A DNA stretch of 64,000 bases from Progne subis subis. Taxonomy: Eukaryota; Chordata; Aves; Passeriformes; Hirundinidae. The notes beneath the pieces were generated by a model. The model was given only the letters and a program-made list of their open reading frames with translations. It made no database searches and was not told the origin of the DNA. Location: positions 16,882-80,881 of the forward strand of contig JAKJHU010001328.1 of the NCBI GenBank assembly GCA_022316685.1. Reading direction: 5' to 3'. The position numbers and the translations under genes are program-made. Shown here piece by piece: positions 23,226-35,320 of this stretch (positions are counted from its first letter, which is position 1; each line of letters starts with the position of its first letter).

Positions 23226-23900
23226 GCAGGGCAGGAGCCTGGGAGTCAAACGACTTGGAAAAAGAGAGCTGGCAAAGGCAGCCCAAGGTGCAGGAGGCAT
23301 TTGGCTGGAGGCAAGAGGGAGCTGGTACTGCCAGCACGGGAAGGGGCTCCAGGCACAGGAGCTGGCCGGCGGCAGGAGCAGCTCCTGCTGGCACTGCCAG
23401 GGAAGGACTGGCAGCACGCAGGAGCAGCGGGCACATCGCTGATGGACAGCTGACAAGTTTGAGCGGGCCAACCGAGGAACAAGAGAGGCTGCTGCCTGTT
23501 GGAAAAGTATTTTATGGCATGGCCAGATCAGTCTCAGGAAGGTCAGAGTGTTCCAGTCCGTGCCATTATGCAAAATGCCTTCCTGCACAGGGTCCCCATG
23601 TCCCAACAGAAGCAGCAGCAGCACTCCCTGACACAATGCATTTTATTCATTGTGAAAAGTGCATATTATATGGCTCTGCGCAAGATATTTACTATATGGA
23701 TTATCTTGTATTGGTTGTTAATGTTGTATTAACATTTTGATAGTATGGTAAATGTCGTTTTGTAGTTAAAATGTAGTTTGTATGTACCAACCACAGGAAA
23801 ACGTAAATCTTTCAGAGAAAAAAGAATTTACTACTTCCTTCTCAGAAGAGACCAACTCCTCCTGCCTCGCTCAGCCCTGTGGACGCCATAGAGATTAAAG
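23226..23900. other. No recognised gene
   Basis: GC-rich sequence followed by AT-rich sequence. Frames in both directions are short, with no domain. Confidence 0.4.
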
Positions 23901-23904
23901 GGAA

Positions 23905-24185
23905 AAAGTGATACTAACCAGAGAGAATTCTTTGTTTGAATGGAATCTCTGCATCATGTATGAAATGTATGAATATTCAACAGGCTATTTATTGCTTTTA
24001 AGAGATAATCCTTTGTTAACAGGGGTCCTTCTCCAGAGCTTTTTTGCTCAGGGAGGGACCCAGACGTCTGTAACTTTGTTTTTATTGTCTCCTATTGTCC
24101 TAACTCTAATTGTTCCATTTTTTTACTCTAATTCTATTTTTATAACCATCTTATTTACTATTAAACTTTCAAAATTTTAAAAAAA
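23905..24185 (+). repeat. LTR remnant
   Basis: The stretch GAATATTCAACAGGCTATTT through TTGTTTTTATTGTCTCCTAT to an A-rich end at 24185 is of a kind I know as a common passerine retroviral LTR tail. Borders are approximate. Confidence 0.45.
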
Positions 24186-24804
24186 AGTGATTGGCATTTT
24201 TCACACAGAGGGAGGAATTTCCCAGAATTCCTGCTGGGATTTGGTGGGGTTTTTTTGTACCTTCCAAGGGGGAAACTGAGGCACAGAATGGTTTTTATTA
24301 AAGAATTCCCCAAAATTCCTGGAATTCTGAGGGGGCGAGGGGTCTCTACTGCGATTTTGGAGGGAAACAGAGGCACGGGGAGGATTTCCCGGTGAGAAAA
24401 TTCCCAAAATTCCTGGGATTTCTGAGGGAGCCACCCCGATTCCTGGGAAGGAAACTGAGGCACAGAGAGGACGGCCTCAGACCAAAAATTTCCCCCAAAA
24501 GTCCCTGAAATATCCCAAAAATTCCAAAAAGATCACTGAAAAATCCCCCAAAAAACCACCAAAAATTGCCCCCCCCACCAAAAATTGCTATTTTATTAAG
24601 ATACAAATATCTTTTAAAAAAACACAAAAAAAATTCCCCCCAAAACTCCCAGAAAAATCCTCAAAAATTGAAAAAAAAAAAAAATCTCCAAAAACCGCTA
24701 AAAATTTCCAAAAAAAAAAAAAAAAACCCACAAAATCTCCATTAAAAAACCCCCAAAACCACTAAAAATTGCTGAGAAGTTCCCAGAAAAGTGCCCCAAA
24801 GATC

Positions 24805-24843
<39 letters not shown>

Positions 24844-25100
24844 AAAAAATCACCTAAAAAACCTCCCAAAAAATCCCCAAAACCTCTCCAGAACTCCCCA
24901 GAATTCCCCATGGATTTTCCCCACATCCCCCTATGGAATTCCATGCAGATTTTCCCTACTGCCCCCCAGAATTCCCCATGGATTTTCCCCCACATTTCCC
25001 TGTGGATTTTCCTGTTCCCCGCGCCCTCACCGCAGCGTCCAGTTCCCGTTCCCATTATTCCCATTCTCCCCATTGTCTCCCCATCCCCATCCCCATCCCC
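24186..25100. repeat. AAAATTCCC-type low-complexity DNA
   Basis: Repeated short words such as CCAAAAATTCC and CCCCAAAAATC, and pure A runs (24671-24683, 24710-24726, 24806-24838). It lies downstream of the minus-strand GAL3ST4-like gene. Nothing coding. Confidence 0.65.
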
Positions 25101-25859
25101 ACCCTGCAGGTGCCGCAGCCTGTCGGTGCAGCGCAGCTGCGGCAGCGCCATCCTCTCGCCCATCTCCCTCTCCCACCCCTCCAAACCCTCCCGCAGGGCG
25201 AATCCCGGCATTCCCGCTCCTCCCGGCGCCTGGAGCGGCCGCGGCCCCGGCTCCGGGCTCATCTCGGCCGGCCCCGGGCCCCTCGCTCCCACCAGCGCCG
25301 CGCCGAGCGCTGCCGGCGCCGCCGGATCTCGGCCGCCTCCCGGCGCGGCCGCTCCTCTCCCTCCTGGCGCGCCCGGCGCCGGCAGCTGCGGCTGAAATGG
25401 GAGCGGAGCGCCCGATGCAAGGAATTCCCAGCGCCGGCCGCCGCTCCCGCTCCGGCTCCGGAGGAGGAGGAACCCGGCAGCGGGCGTCGTGCGGGAAGAC
25501 GCCGAGGGCGCGGCGCGGCCGGCACAGGCGGCGCCGCGGCGGCACCGGGACGCGTGGAAGCCGTCGGCAGCGGCACCGGCGGGAGACGCGCTCCGGGCGC
25601 CGCAGGATTCCCGGGATTTCCCGCGGAGCCGCCGGCCGCGGCGGGCCCAAGGGGAAGCGCCGGGGGTCGCGGGCGCAGCGGTTCCCGCGGAGGCCGCGGC
25701 GGAAGAAGCGCCGGGGGACGCCAGGAAGGCGCCGAGGGCCGGGCGCGGCGGAAGGCCGGAGCCGCGGCGCGGAGCGGGAGAAGGAGGAAGGGCCCGAGGC
25801 GCCGGGGGCGCGCGGGGGAGAAGGAGAAGGAGTCGTTGGGCAGCGCGCGCTGCGCCTGG

Positions 25860-26184
25860 GGACACAGACGGGGAAATGGGCTTCGGGGGGTTATTCTGGG
25901 GGTGTTTTGGGGTTTTTGGGGATTTTTTTGGATTTTTTTAGATTTCTTTTGGATTTTTTTTTATTCAGATTTTTTTTTTTCAGGTTTTTTTGTTTTTCAG
26001 ATTTTTTTTAGGATTTTTTTCTGATTTTTTCAGATGTTTTTCGGGGTGTTTTTCGGGGTTTTTTTGGATTTTTTTCAAAATTTTTCAGATTTTGGGGGGG
26101 GGATTTTTTATTTTTTTTTTTTCCCCGGATTTTTTTGAGATTTTTTTTAAATTGTTTTGGATCTTTTTCTCATTTTTGGGGTTT
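25860..26184. repeat. T-rich GGGATTTTTT low-complexity intron
   Basis: Runs of T broken by GG and C (GGATTTTTTT units). Long Phe/Gly frames here are artefacts of composition. It lies between two GAL3ST4-like blocks. Confidence 0.65.
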
Positions 26185-26269
26185 TTAACAGAACGACGAC
26201 GGGCCCAAGGCACCAGGGTCACGCACAATGGAGTAGGAGAAGGAGTCGTTGGGCATCACGCGCTGCACC

Positions 26270-26800
26270 TGGGGGAGATGGGGGAAAATGGGGTTTGGGG
26301 ATTTTGGGGGGGTTTTTTTTGGATTTTTGGGGGGTTTTTTGGATATTTTTCCGGATTTTTTCCGGATTTTTGGAGGTTCTTTCAGAATTTTTTCAGATTT
26401 TTCCTGGTTTTTTTCGGATTTTTTTTTTCGGATTTTTTTTTTTTTTTTTTCAGAATTCTAAACTTTTTTTTTTTGGATTTTTTCGATTTTTTTTTTTTTT
26501 TGGACTTTTTTGGGATTTTTGGGGGGGTTTTTTGGGGAATTTTTCGGTTTCTTTTTGGATTTTTTTGGGTTTTTTTTTTTAATTTTTTCAGATTTTTTTC
26601 AGATTTTTACTCTGATTTTTTTCAGATTTTTTTTGGCTTTTTTTTTCAGATTTTTTGGGGATTTTTTTTCTGATTGCTTTTTAATTTTTTACCCGATTTT
26701 TAATGGAATGTTCTTGGAATTTTTAGAGGGTTTTTTCCTTTTTTTTCCCAATTTTTTCTGGATTTTTCTTTTTTTAAAATTTACTTTAAAATTTTAAAAT
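26270..26800. repeat. T-rich low-complexity intron
   Basis: Continues the same GGATTTTTT pattern between the third and second GAL3ST4-like blocks. No exon seen. Confidence 0.65.
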
Positions 26801-26939
26801 TCCCCGTATCGCGACAGGACGTTCACCGCGCTGCCGCCGCCTGGCTCGTGCGTCCGCAGGAAAACCACGCGCGTGCGCGGCCGGCACGGCGCCGACGGCC
26901 CGGCGATATCGCGACACGGGCGCCGGAGAGCCGGAGGGA

Positions 26940-27545
26940 TGGCGGGGTTTGGGGGTGAAATCCCGGGATTTGGGCGTGGAATTCCGGGATTTGGGCACGA
27001 AATTCCAGGATTTGTACTCGAAATCCTGGTTATTTCCTATCCTGATCTCAATATCTCAGATTTATATCACGATATTGGCTCCCAAACCCCATTGGAATCA
27101 TGATAGCTGTACCCAAAATCACGGGATTTGGGCGCGAAATCCCGGGATTTGGACTCAAAATGTTGGTATTTCTCATCCTGATCTCGATATCTTACATTTA
27201 TATCGTGATTGGAATTGTGATAGTTGTACCCCAAATCCCGGGATTTGTATCCAAAATCCGGAGATTCCTCCTCTACATCCTGGTATTTCCTGTCCTGATC
27301 TTGATATCTTACGTTTATATCACGATATTGGCTCCCAAACCCCATTGGAATCATGATAGTTGTACCCAAAATCCAGAGATTTGTACCCAAAATCCAGCAA
27401 TTTGTACCCAAAATCCAGCGATTTGTATCCAAAATCCTGAGTTTTGTATCCAAAATCCCGGGATTTGTACCCAAAATCCAGAGATTTGTCCCCAAAATCC
27501 AGAGATTTGTACCTAATATCCAGAGATTTGTCCCCAAATGACAAA
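26940..27545 (+). repeat. Minisatellite, 20-21 bp and longer units
   Basis: AATCCCGGGATTTG words lead into an array of about 21-bp units (GTACCCAAAATCCAGAGATTT) at 27356-27545. A longer block starting GATATTGGCTCCCAAACCCC occurs at 27071 and again near 27325. This is intronic or intergenic to the GAL3ST4-like gene. Confidence 0.75.
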
Positions 27546-28254
27546 ATTTTCCCTGGAGTTTTGGGGATTTTCCCTGGAATTTTGAGATTTTCCCTGGAAT
27601 TCTGGGATTTTCCCTGAATTTTCAGATTTTTTTCCCAAGAATTTGAGATTTTCCCTGAAGTTTTGGGAATTTTCCATGGAATTCTGGGATTTTCCCTGAA
27701 TTTTCAGGTTCTTTCCCAAAGTTTTGAGATTTTCCTGGAATTTTGGGGATTTTCCCAGGATTTTTGAGATTTTCCTGGAATTTTGGGGATTTTCCCAGGA
27801 ATGTGGGGGTTTTCCCTGGAATTGCAGAACCCCTCCCTCTGGAATTTGAGGATTTTTACCTGGAATTTTCAGAGCTTTCCTCGGAGTTTTGGGATTTTCC
27901 CTGGACCTGTGGAACCTCTCCCTCTGGAATTGCGAGATTTTCCCTGAAATTTGAAGATTTTTCCTGGAATTTTTCAGAGTTTTCCCAGGAATAGGGGAAC
28001 CCCTCCCTCAGGAATTTCAGGGGGGTTTGCCCAGGAATTTTCAAGGTTTTCCCAGGAATTTTTCAGGGTTTTCCCAGGAAATTTTCAGGGTTTTCCCCCT
28101 GGAATTTTTTGAATTTTCCCAGGAATTTGGCGATTTTCACAGGAATTTTTGGGGATTTTCTCAGGAATTTTTTTGATTTTCCCATAGTTTTCCTGGGAAT
28201 TTGGGGATTTTCCCAGGAATTCTCGGGGTTTTCCCAGAAATTCCGGTGTTTTTC
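27546..28254 (+). repeat. TTTTCCCTGGAATTTTGGGGA minisatellite
   Basis: Imperfect units of 20-25 bases combine TTTTCCC(A/T)GGAATTTT with GGGGAT. They resemble the composition of the STAG3-like introns on the other side. No coding. Confidence 0.7.
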
Positions 28255-28505
28255 CCGTGTTTCCCCAGTGCTCTCCCAGCGTTCTCCCAGTGTTTTCCCG
28301 GTGTTCTCCCGGGTGCTCTCCCGGTGTTTCCCAGGGTTTCCTGGTCTATCCCAGTGTTTCCCCAGTGCTCTCCCTGTGCTCTCCCGGTGTTTCCCAGTCT
28401 ATCCCAGTGTTTTCCCGGTGTTTCCCGGTCTATCCCAGTGTTCTCCCGGTGTTTCCCAGTGTTTCCTGGTGCTCTCCCTGTGTTTTCCCGGTGTTTTCCC
28501 GGGAA
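28255..28505 (+). repeat. CCCGGTGTTTTCCCAGTG minisatellite
   Basis: Tandem units built from GTGTTTCCC(A/G)GTG and GTGCTCTCC, 13-18 bases long, end 10 bases before the GAL3ST4-like anchor block. Confidence 0.7.
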
Positions 28506-28629
28506 TTCTCTCTCCCCTGCGGCGGAAGGGCGCCCCCAGCAGCCCCCGGGCGAGGCCCAGGGCGATTCCGAGCGCCAGCGCCGCTCCCAGCGGGGACGGA
28601 CGGAGACAGCGCGGGAACGGGCGCGTCCC

Positions 28630-29130
28630 GGGACACGGACACACGGACACGGGGACACACGGACACGGGGACACGGGGACACACGGACACGGGGACACGG
28701 GACACACGGACACGAGGACACGGGGACACACGGACACGAGGACACGGGGACACACGGACACGGGGACACACGGACACGGGGACACAGGGACACGGGAACA
28801 CACGGACACGGGGACACGGGCATACACGGACACACGGACACGGGGACACACGGACATGCGGGTGCGGGACGGACACGCGGACATGGGGATACAGGGGGAT
28901 GGACGCACGGACAGGGACACACGGACACAGGGATACACGGACACACAGACACGGGGATACACGGGATGGACACACGGACATGGGGATACACGGACACAGG
29001 GATACACGGGATGGACACACAGACACGGGGATACACAGACACAGGGATATGGGGATACACAGGGATGGACACACGGACACACGGACACATGGACACACGG
29101 ACACAGACAGACAGGGACAGGGGACACAGG
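28630..29130 (+). repeat. CACGGACACGGGGACA minisatellite
   Basis: A long array of 14-16 bp units (ACACGGACACGGGG) abuts the anchor block of the GAL3ST4-like gene on its upstream side, where the start codon and 5' UTR should be. The His/Thr/Asp-rich plus-strand and Cys/Pro/Val-rich minus-strand frames are products of the repeat. Confidence 0.8.
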
Positions 29131-29149
29131 GACTCCGGGCTGAAGCTCT

Positions 29150-29320
29150 GGGCAATGGGAATTCCGGGCTGAGCGCCGCCGCCCCGCCCCAGGGCCGTGG
29201 TGCCCGAGAGGCGCGGGATTTGCACGGACGAGTCGGGAACGTGGAGCCGGAAATTCCCGGGATCCTTCCGGAGCCACGGCGCCTCAGGGACCTGGGCTGG
29301 AGCCGGCACGGCAGGGGAAT
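29150..29320. other. GC-rich island between the two gene remnants
   Basis: A short unique GC-rich stretch with an exon-like minus-strand frame ([18 protein letters not shown]) preceded by a possible CAG acceptor. In mammals GPC2 lies between GAL3ST4 and STAG3, but this frame does not look like a glypican. Unassigned. Confidence 0.3.
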
Positions 29321-30345
29321 GGGAAATATGGGAGATATGGGAAATATGAGGGAAAATGGGGAAATATGGGAAATATGGGGAAATATGGGGAATGGGAAAT
29401 ATGGAAGATAGGGGAAATATGGGGGAAAAATGGGGGAAAATATGGGAAAAAATGGGGGGAAATACGGGGAAAATGGGGGAAAATATGGAGAAAATAATGG
29501 GAAAAATGGGGGGAAATGGGAATAAAAAGAGGAAAAGTAATGGGGAAAAAAAAGGGGGGGAAATATGGGAAAAAAACCAGGAAAAATAATGGGAAAAATG
29601 GGGAAAAACAGGGAAAATGGAGAAAATTGGGGGAAAAATGGGGAGAATAATGGGAAAAATGTGAAAAAATGTGGGAAACTGGGGAAAAAAAACCAGGAAA
29701 AATATAGGGGGAAATGGGGAAAAATAATGGGGAAAAAAGGGAAAAAATGAGTCGAAAATGGGGGGGAAAAACCCAAGAAAAATACAGGGAAAAATATGGG
29801 AAAAAACTGGGAAAATATGGGGAAAATGGGGGGAAAATAGGGAAAAAACCCAAAAACCCCACAAAAAATAATGGGAAAAATGTGGTAAAGTGAGGAACAA
29901 AACAGGAAAAAATGGGAAAAAAACGGGGGAAATTGGGGAAAAAAGGGGGAAAATTTGGGAGAAATCTGGGAAGAATGGAGAGAAATGGGAAATCTGAGAG
30001 AATTGGGAAAAATTGGGGGAAATTTTGGGAAAATCCTGGGGATATCTGGGAAAAGTTGGGAAAACTCCAGGGGAAATGTGGGGGAAAGTCGGGAAAAAGT
30101 GGGAAAAAATTGGGTTGGGATGGGGAAAAATGGGATTGGGAATGAGGAAAAGTGGGAAAAATTGAGTTGGGATGGGGAAAAATGGGATTGGGAATGAGGA
30201 AAAGTGGGAAAAATTGGGTTGGGGTGGGGGAAAATGGGGAAAAATTGGGATTGGGATGGGGAAAAATGAGAGAAAATGGAGGGAAAATGGGATTAGGGTG
30301 GGGAAGAATTCCCTGAATTCCCGGAATTCCCAGCTTTTCCCCGGC
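29321..30345 (+). repeat. Purine tract GGGGAAAAATGGG
   Basis: Almost only G, A and the T of ATGG on the plus strand for about 1 kb. No coding. The opposite strand gives the long Pro/Phe/Ser frames. Confidence 0.75.
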
Positions 30346-30444
30346 TTTCCAGCAGGGAGAGGTTCGGCTGCGCTGCTGAGAGTTCTGCAGGGAATTGCCA
30401 GAATGCCAGAGACGGCGGCGCTCTTCACTGAGAGGTTCAACGTG

Positions 30445-31195
30445 GGAAAAATGGGAGAAAACCCGGGAAAAATGGGGGAAAAGGGGGGAGAAAAGGGGGA
30501 AAATGGGAAAAAATTGTGAGAAAATAGGATAAAAATGGGGAGAAATGGGAAAAAAACCCGGGGAAAATGGGGGGAAAAAAAGGAAAAAAAGTGAGAAAAT
30601 GGGACAAAAATGGGGGGAAATGGGGGAAAAACTGGAAAAATGGGGGAGAAAAGAAAAAAATGTGAGAAAATAGGACAAAAATGGGGAAAATTTTGAAAAA
30701 ATTGGGAAAAAATGCGAAAAAATGGGGGGAAAAGGGGTGAAATGAGAAAAAATGGGACAAAATGGGGAAAAATGGGAAAAATGGGAAAAAATGGGAAAAA
30801 ATAGGGAAAAAGGGGGAGAAATGGGAAAAAATGGGAAAGAAAGTGGTTGGAATGAGAAAAAATGGGATAAGAATGGCCTGGAATTGGGGAGAAAGTGGGG
30901 AAAATGGGAAAAGTTTAGGCTGGAGTGGGGAAAAATGGGATTAAAACACCCCTGGAATGATGGAAAATGATGGAAAATGGGGCTGGAAGAGGGAAAAATG
31001 GGATAAAAATGGGGCTGGAATTGGGGAAAAAGTGGGAAAAAATTGGGGAAAATGAGATTAAAAACCCCTGGAATGATGTAAAATGTGGGAAAATCTGGGC
31101 TGGAATGAGGAAAAATGAGAATAAAAAACCTTGGAATATTTGAAATTGGAGGAAAAACAGGATTAAAAAAAGGCCTGGAATGGGGGAAAAGTTGG
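30445..31195 (+). repeat. Purine-rich GGGAAAAATGG intron
   Basis: STAG3-like intron made of GGGAAAAATG units with a few CTGGAATG insertions. No other feature. Confidence 0.7.
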
Positions 31196-31614
31196 GAACA
31201 ACGGAGCTGAGGGTCCGGGAATCCCGGGATTTTTGGGAATTTGGGGAATTTTGGGAATTGCAGGCTCGCTTGGTGGCCGTGGCTCACGACAAAGAGCCCG
31301 AGGTGGCGCTGGAGGTGCTGAAGCTGCTGCCGGAGCTGGACAGGTAAAATCCGGGATTGGGGAAAAATTCGGGATTTGGGGTGGCAAATTTGGGATTTGG
31401 GGGGAAAAAATTCCAGATTTTTGGGGGGGGATTTTGGGGAATTTCAGGATGGGGGAGCGGGAATCAGGGACGCAGAATTCCCAGAATTCCTGGAATTCCC
31501 AGGAATCTGGAGGAGGCTCTGTCGGATGAGGATTGCCGCAGCGTTTTCCCAATCGTCTTCGTCTCCAGCTGAGCTCTGGCCTCGGCCTGCCAGGAAATTC
31601 CTGTTCCAGAGGTA

Positions 31615-33150
31615 AAAAACCTGGGAATTCCGGCCCCAAAATCTGGGAATTTCAGTCCCAAAGCCCTGAAATTATGTCCCAAAACCCTGGGAGTTACAAC
31701 CCCAAAAATCTGGGAATTTCAGCCTCCAAATCCAGGAATTCCTGACCCAAACCCTGGGAATTCTGGCCCCAAAATCCTGGGAAATCTGAGCTTTGAACTC
31801 GCAGAATTCCAGCCTGAAAATCCTGGGAATTTCAGCCCCCAAATCCAGGACTTCCTGAGCCAAAATCCTGGAATTCCACCCTCAAAAAACTCGGGAATTT
31901 CAGCTTCAGAAATCTTGGAATCTCGAGCTCTGAGCCCTGAGAATTTCAGCCCCAAAACCTTTGGAATTCTGGCCCCCAAAATCCAGGAATTTTGGTTCCA
32001 AATCCAAGAATTCCAGCTCTAAAAAGCTGGGAATTCCAGCCCTAAACTCTTGGAATTTGAAGAGCCAAACCCTGGGAACTTCCCAGCCCCGAATTTTGGG
32101 AATTGCAGCCTGAAAATCCTCGGGAATTTCCCAACCCCCAACCCTTGGAATCGCTCCCGGTTTTCCCTCCCCTCCCAATCCCAGAGGAATTTTCCGGGAA
32201 TCGGCTCCAGGCCCCTCGCAGAACCTGGAATTTGCTGATCCCGAATTTGCTCCTCCCGGCCCTTCCCAATCGCTCGGGAGTTGGGGGAGGGAGGATTCGG
32301 TTTTTCTCCCCCCTTCCCCCCCCTCCTTTCCCCCCCCTTTTTTCCCAATTTTTCCCTGTTTTTTCTCAATTTCCCCCTATTTTGCCCATTTATTTTCCCC
32401 CTTATTATCCCCTCCTTTTTTTGCCATATTTTTCTTTATTTTCCCTGTTTTTCCCGATTTTCCCCCCATTTTTCCTGGTTTTTTCCTATTTATTTTCCTT
32501 GTTTTTTTTCCCCTTTTCCCCCCGTTTTTTTCCCCATTATTTTCCCCATTTTTCCCATTTATTTTTCCCTTTTTTCCCCAGTTTTCCCCATTTATTTTCC
32601 CCATTATTTTCTCCCATTTTTCCCATTTATTTTTCCCTTTTTTTTCCCCAGTTTTTCCCATTTATTTTCCTTGTTTTTTTCCCGTTCTTCCTCCATTATT
32701 TCCCCCCTTTTCCCCATCTATTTTCCCTGGTTTTTCTCCATTTTTCCCCATTTCCCCCCATTTTTTCCCCATTATTTTCCACGATTTTTTTCCCCATTTT
32801 TCCCCATTTCTTCTCATTTCTCCCCTATTTTTTTCCCAGTTTTTCCCATTTATTTTTCCCATTTTTCCCAGTTTTTCCCCCACTTTTCTGGTCATTTTTC
32901 CCAGTTTTCCCCATTTATTTTTGCTAGTTTCCCCATTTATTTTTCCCAGTTTTTCCCGTTTATTTTTCCCATTTATTTTTCTCAGGTTTTCCCATTTATT
33001 TTTCCCAGTTTTCCCAGTTTTTCCCATTTATTTTTCCAGTTTTTTTCCCATTTATTTTTCCTGTTATTTTCCCTGTTTTCCCCCCACTTTTCCAATTATT
33101 TTTCCCAATTTTTCCCATTTCTTTTCCCATTTCTTTTTCCCGTTTTTCCC
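31615..33150 (+). repeat. STAG3-like intron: TGGGAATTCC units then a pyrimidine tract
   Basis: 31615-32150 is made of CCTGGGAATTTCAGCCCCAAA-type units of 25-35 bases. 32290-33150 is nearly pure pyrimidine with TTTTTCCCCATTTATTTTCC units. One exon of the expected gene may be lost in here; I could not find it. Confidence 0.65.
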
Positions 33151-33499
33151 AGGGAGTGGCCGTGGCTTCTTCCTGCGATCCCAGGTCCGGAATTCCCGGA
33201 ATTCCCAGAAATTCGGCAACTGGGGAATTGGGGAGAGCTCGGGGCAATTTGGGGGATTTCAGGGGAATTTTTGGGGAATTTTGGGGGGAATTTTTGGGGG
33301 AATTTGAGAGAATTTTTTGGGGAATTTTGAGGAATTTTTTTGGGAATTTTCTGGGGATTTTGAGGAATTTTTTGGGGAATTTTTTAGAGAATTTCAGGGG
33401 AATTCTGAGGGACTTTTTTGGTGGGATTTTTGTGCAGCTTGCTGCTGGAATTTTGGTGGTATTTTTGGCAATCTCCAAGGAATTTTAGGGAATTTTGGG

Positions 33500-33870
33500 A
33501 ATTCTGCTCCCGGATTTCCCCCAGCTCCACGAGCATGCCACCTGCCCGGGGGTTTTTGAGGGAATTTTTTGATTGATTTGCTGGAATTTTTGCAGAATTT
33601 TGCTGGAATTATTTGGGATTTGGGCGGAGTTCCGGGAATTTTCCTGGAATTTTGAGAATTCTGATCCCAATTTCCCCCAGCTCCACGAACACGCCGCCTG
33701 TCTGGGGGTTTTTGAGGGAATTTTTTGGGTTTTTCACTGGAATTTTGACAGAATTTTGCCGGAATTTTTCGGGATTTGGGCGGAATTTTGGGAATTTCCC
33801 GGAATTTTAGGAATTCTGATCCCAGCTTCCCCCAGCCCCACGAGCACGCCGCCTGCCGGGGGATTGGCTG
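33500..33870 (+). repeat. 155-bp tandem triplication of a STAG3-like exon start
   Basis: CCCCCAG acceptor plus CTCCACGAGCACGCCGCCTG-like exon head occur at 33525, 33681 and 33836, spaced 156 and 155 bases. The first two copies run into intron (GGGGGTTTTTGAGG); only the third continues into the full exon. The first two would be decoy acceptors in a transcript. Confidence 0.75.
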
Positions 33871-33944
33871 TGGGATTGCGCCGGGAGCCTCCGGGACTGG
33901 GACACGGCCACGGGAATTCTGCTGGGAACTGGGACCAGTGAGGG

Positions 33945-34420
33945 ACTGGGATGGGACTGGGATGGACTGGGATGGGACTGGGATGGACTGGGATGGACTG
34001 GGATGGAACTGGGATGGGACTGGGATGGACTGGGATGGGATTAGGATGGGACTGGGATGGGACTGGGATGGACTGGGATGGACTGGGATGGGGTTGAATC
34101 CCATCTGTACTGGTTTATATTGGTCCAAACTGGTTTTTTCCACTCCCATCCCCATTCCAAACTGGGATTTCCCTGGATTTCCCCTCTCCAAACTCGGATT
34201 TCAGCCTCGTACCGGTTCATACTGGTACGTACCAGTATGTACTGGTTTATACCGGTCCATACCAGTCCATACCGGTCCTTACTGGTTTATACTGGTCCAT
34301 ACTGGTCTGTACTGGTCCATACTGGTCTGTACTGGTCCATACTGGTCTGTACTGGTCCATACTGGTCTGTACCTGGTCCATACTGGTCTGTACTGGTCCA
34401 TACTGGTCTGTACTGGTGCG
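33945..34420 (+). repeat. GGGACTGGGAT and ACTGGTCCATACTGGTCTGT minisatellites
   Basis: Two arrays sit back to back in a STAG3-like intron: 10-21 bp ACTGGGATGG units (33945-34095) and 20 bp ACTGGTCCATACTGGTCTGT units (34200-34420), the latter running right up to the next exon acceptor. Confidence 0.75.
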
Positions 34421-34511
34421 GCAGGCTGCAGCTGGAGCAGGAGCAGCTCTGGTGCAGATGCTGAGCTCCAGCAGGATCCGGCTCTGCCCAGGGCTGCCCC
34501 TGGCAGGAAGG

Positions 34512-35320
34512 TGACGCCGGAACTCCGGGAATTCCGGGAATTTTGGGAATTTCGGGAAAATCGAGGGGATTTTGGGGGATTATTTGGGCACACTGTGGGA
34601 ATTTTCAGGGATTTTTTTGGAGTTTTCAAGGATTTTTAGGGAATTTTGAGGGATTTTTTTGGGAGTTTTCAGGGATTTTTTTATCGGGGGATTTTCAGGG
34701 AATTTTGAGGGATTTTTATCAGGGAATTTTCAGGGATTTTCAGGGAATTCTCAACAATTTTGGGGAAATTTTCAGGGAATTTTGAAGGATGCTTTTTGGG
34801 AATTTTAAGGGATTTTTCTTGGGAAAGTTTCGGGGGGTTTTGGCAAATTCCTCTGGGAGATTTCAGGGAATTTGGGGGGGGAATTTGGGGGATTTGGGGG
34901 GGATTTTCTGTGAATTTTCAGGGATTTTTGGAGAATTTTGAGGGATTTCTGTTTTGGAATTTTGAGAGATTGTTTTGGGGGGATTTTCAGGGAATTTTTA
35001 GGGATGGGGATTTCTTGGAAATTCTTGGGGAATTTCCAGGGATTTTTCGGGGATTTGGGGTTGGGAAATCCAGGAATTTTCAGGGGATTTTAGGGATCGG
35101 GAATTCCCAGAATTTTGGGGAAATTGCAGGGATTTTTTGAGTTTTGTGAATTCCAGGAATTCCAGGGAATTCGGGGTTGGAATTTCAGGGGAATTTCCGG
35201 GGTTTTTGGGCTCAGAAATTCCTGGAATTCCAGGGGGGTTTTGTTGCTCAGCGATCCCGTTAATTCCCTTTTCCCCTTTTTCCCCTTTTCCCCTTTTTCC
35301 CGGTTTTTCCCGGTTTTTCC
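34512..35320 (+). repeat. TTTTCAGGGAATTTT low-complexity intron
   Basis: STAG3-like intron of GGGATTTT(C/T)AGGGAATTTT units followed by CCCCTTTTTCCC just before the next acceptor. No exon. Confidence 0.65.

Larger units (their letters stand above)
25105..28625 (-). pseudogene. GAL3ST4: GAL3ST4-like sulfotransferase, degraded
   Basis: Four minus-strand blocks match a Golgi galactose-3-O-sulfotransferase in order. Block one (28515-28625) is the N-terminal membrane anchor ([20 protein letters not shown], then APFRRR). Block two (26803-26890) is the PAPS-binding segment (RVVFLRTHEPGGGSAV, then RYGE). Block three (26185-26268) reads VMPNDSFSYSIVRDPGALG and then hits a TAA. Block four (25105-25855) restarts with a second PNDSFSFS copy, continues in shifted frames (LGAFLASPG), and ends with the C-terminal stretch around EREMGERMALPQL. 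I see no ATG before the anchor and no donor after it, and the middle of the enzyme is missing. The neighbour on the other side is STAG3-like, as in mammals. Confidence 0.6.

Noticed and set aside
24762..26024. Long Arg/Pro-rich frames on both strands (up to 406 codons)
   Set aside because: Driven by GC-rich and A/T-run composition. The only support is for the minus-strand GAL3ST4-like pieces inside them.
25990..26797. Phe/Gly-rich frame of over 200 codons resembling a membrane protein
   Set aside because: Pure product of GGATTTTTT low-complexity DNA.
27356..27545. Regular 21-bp repeats considered as a CRISPR array
   Set aside because: No unique spacers; direct head-to-tail minisatellite in a vertebrate genome.
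29150..29320. Exon-like minus-strand frame considered as GPC2
   Set aside because: Lacks glypican Cys motifs; position alone is suggestive.
28109..29411. Plus-strand His/Thr/Asp-rich repeat proteins (THGHGDT)
   Set aside because: Repeat-encoded by the 14-16 bp minisatellite; the frame is open only because the unit lacks stops.
28161..31287. Minus-strand frames of 759, 667 and 448 codons rich in Pro/Phe/Ser and Cys/Pro/Val
   Set aside because: Antisense readings of the purine tract and the CACGGACACGGGG array; no domain and no start context.
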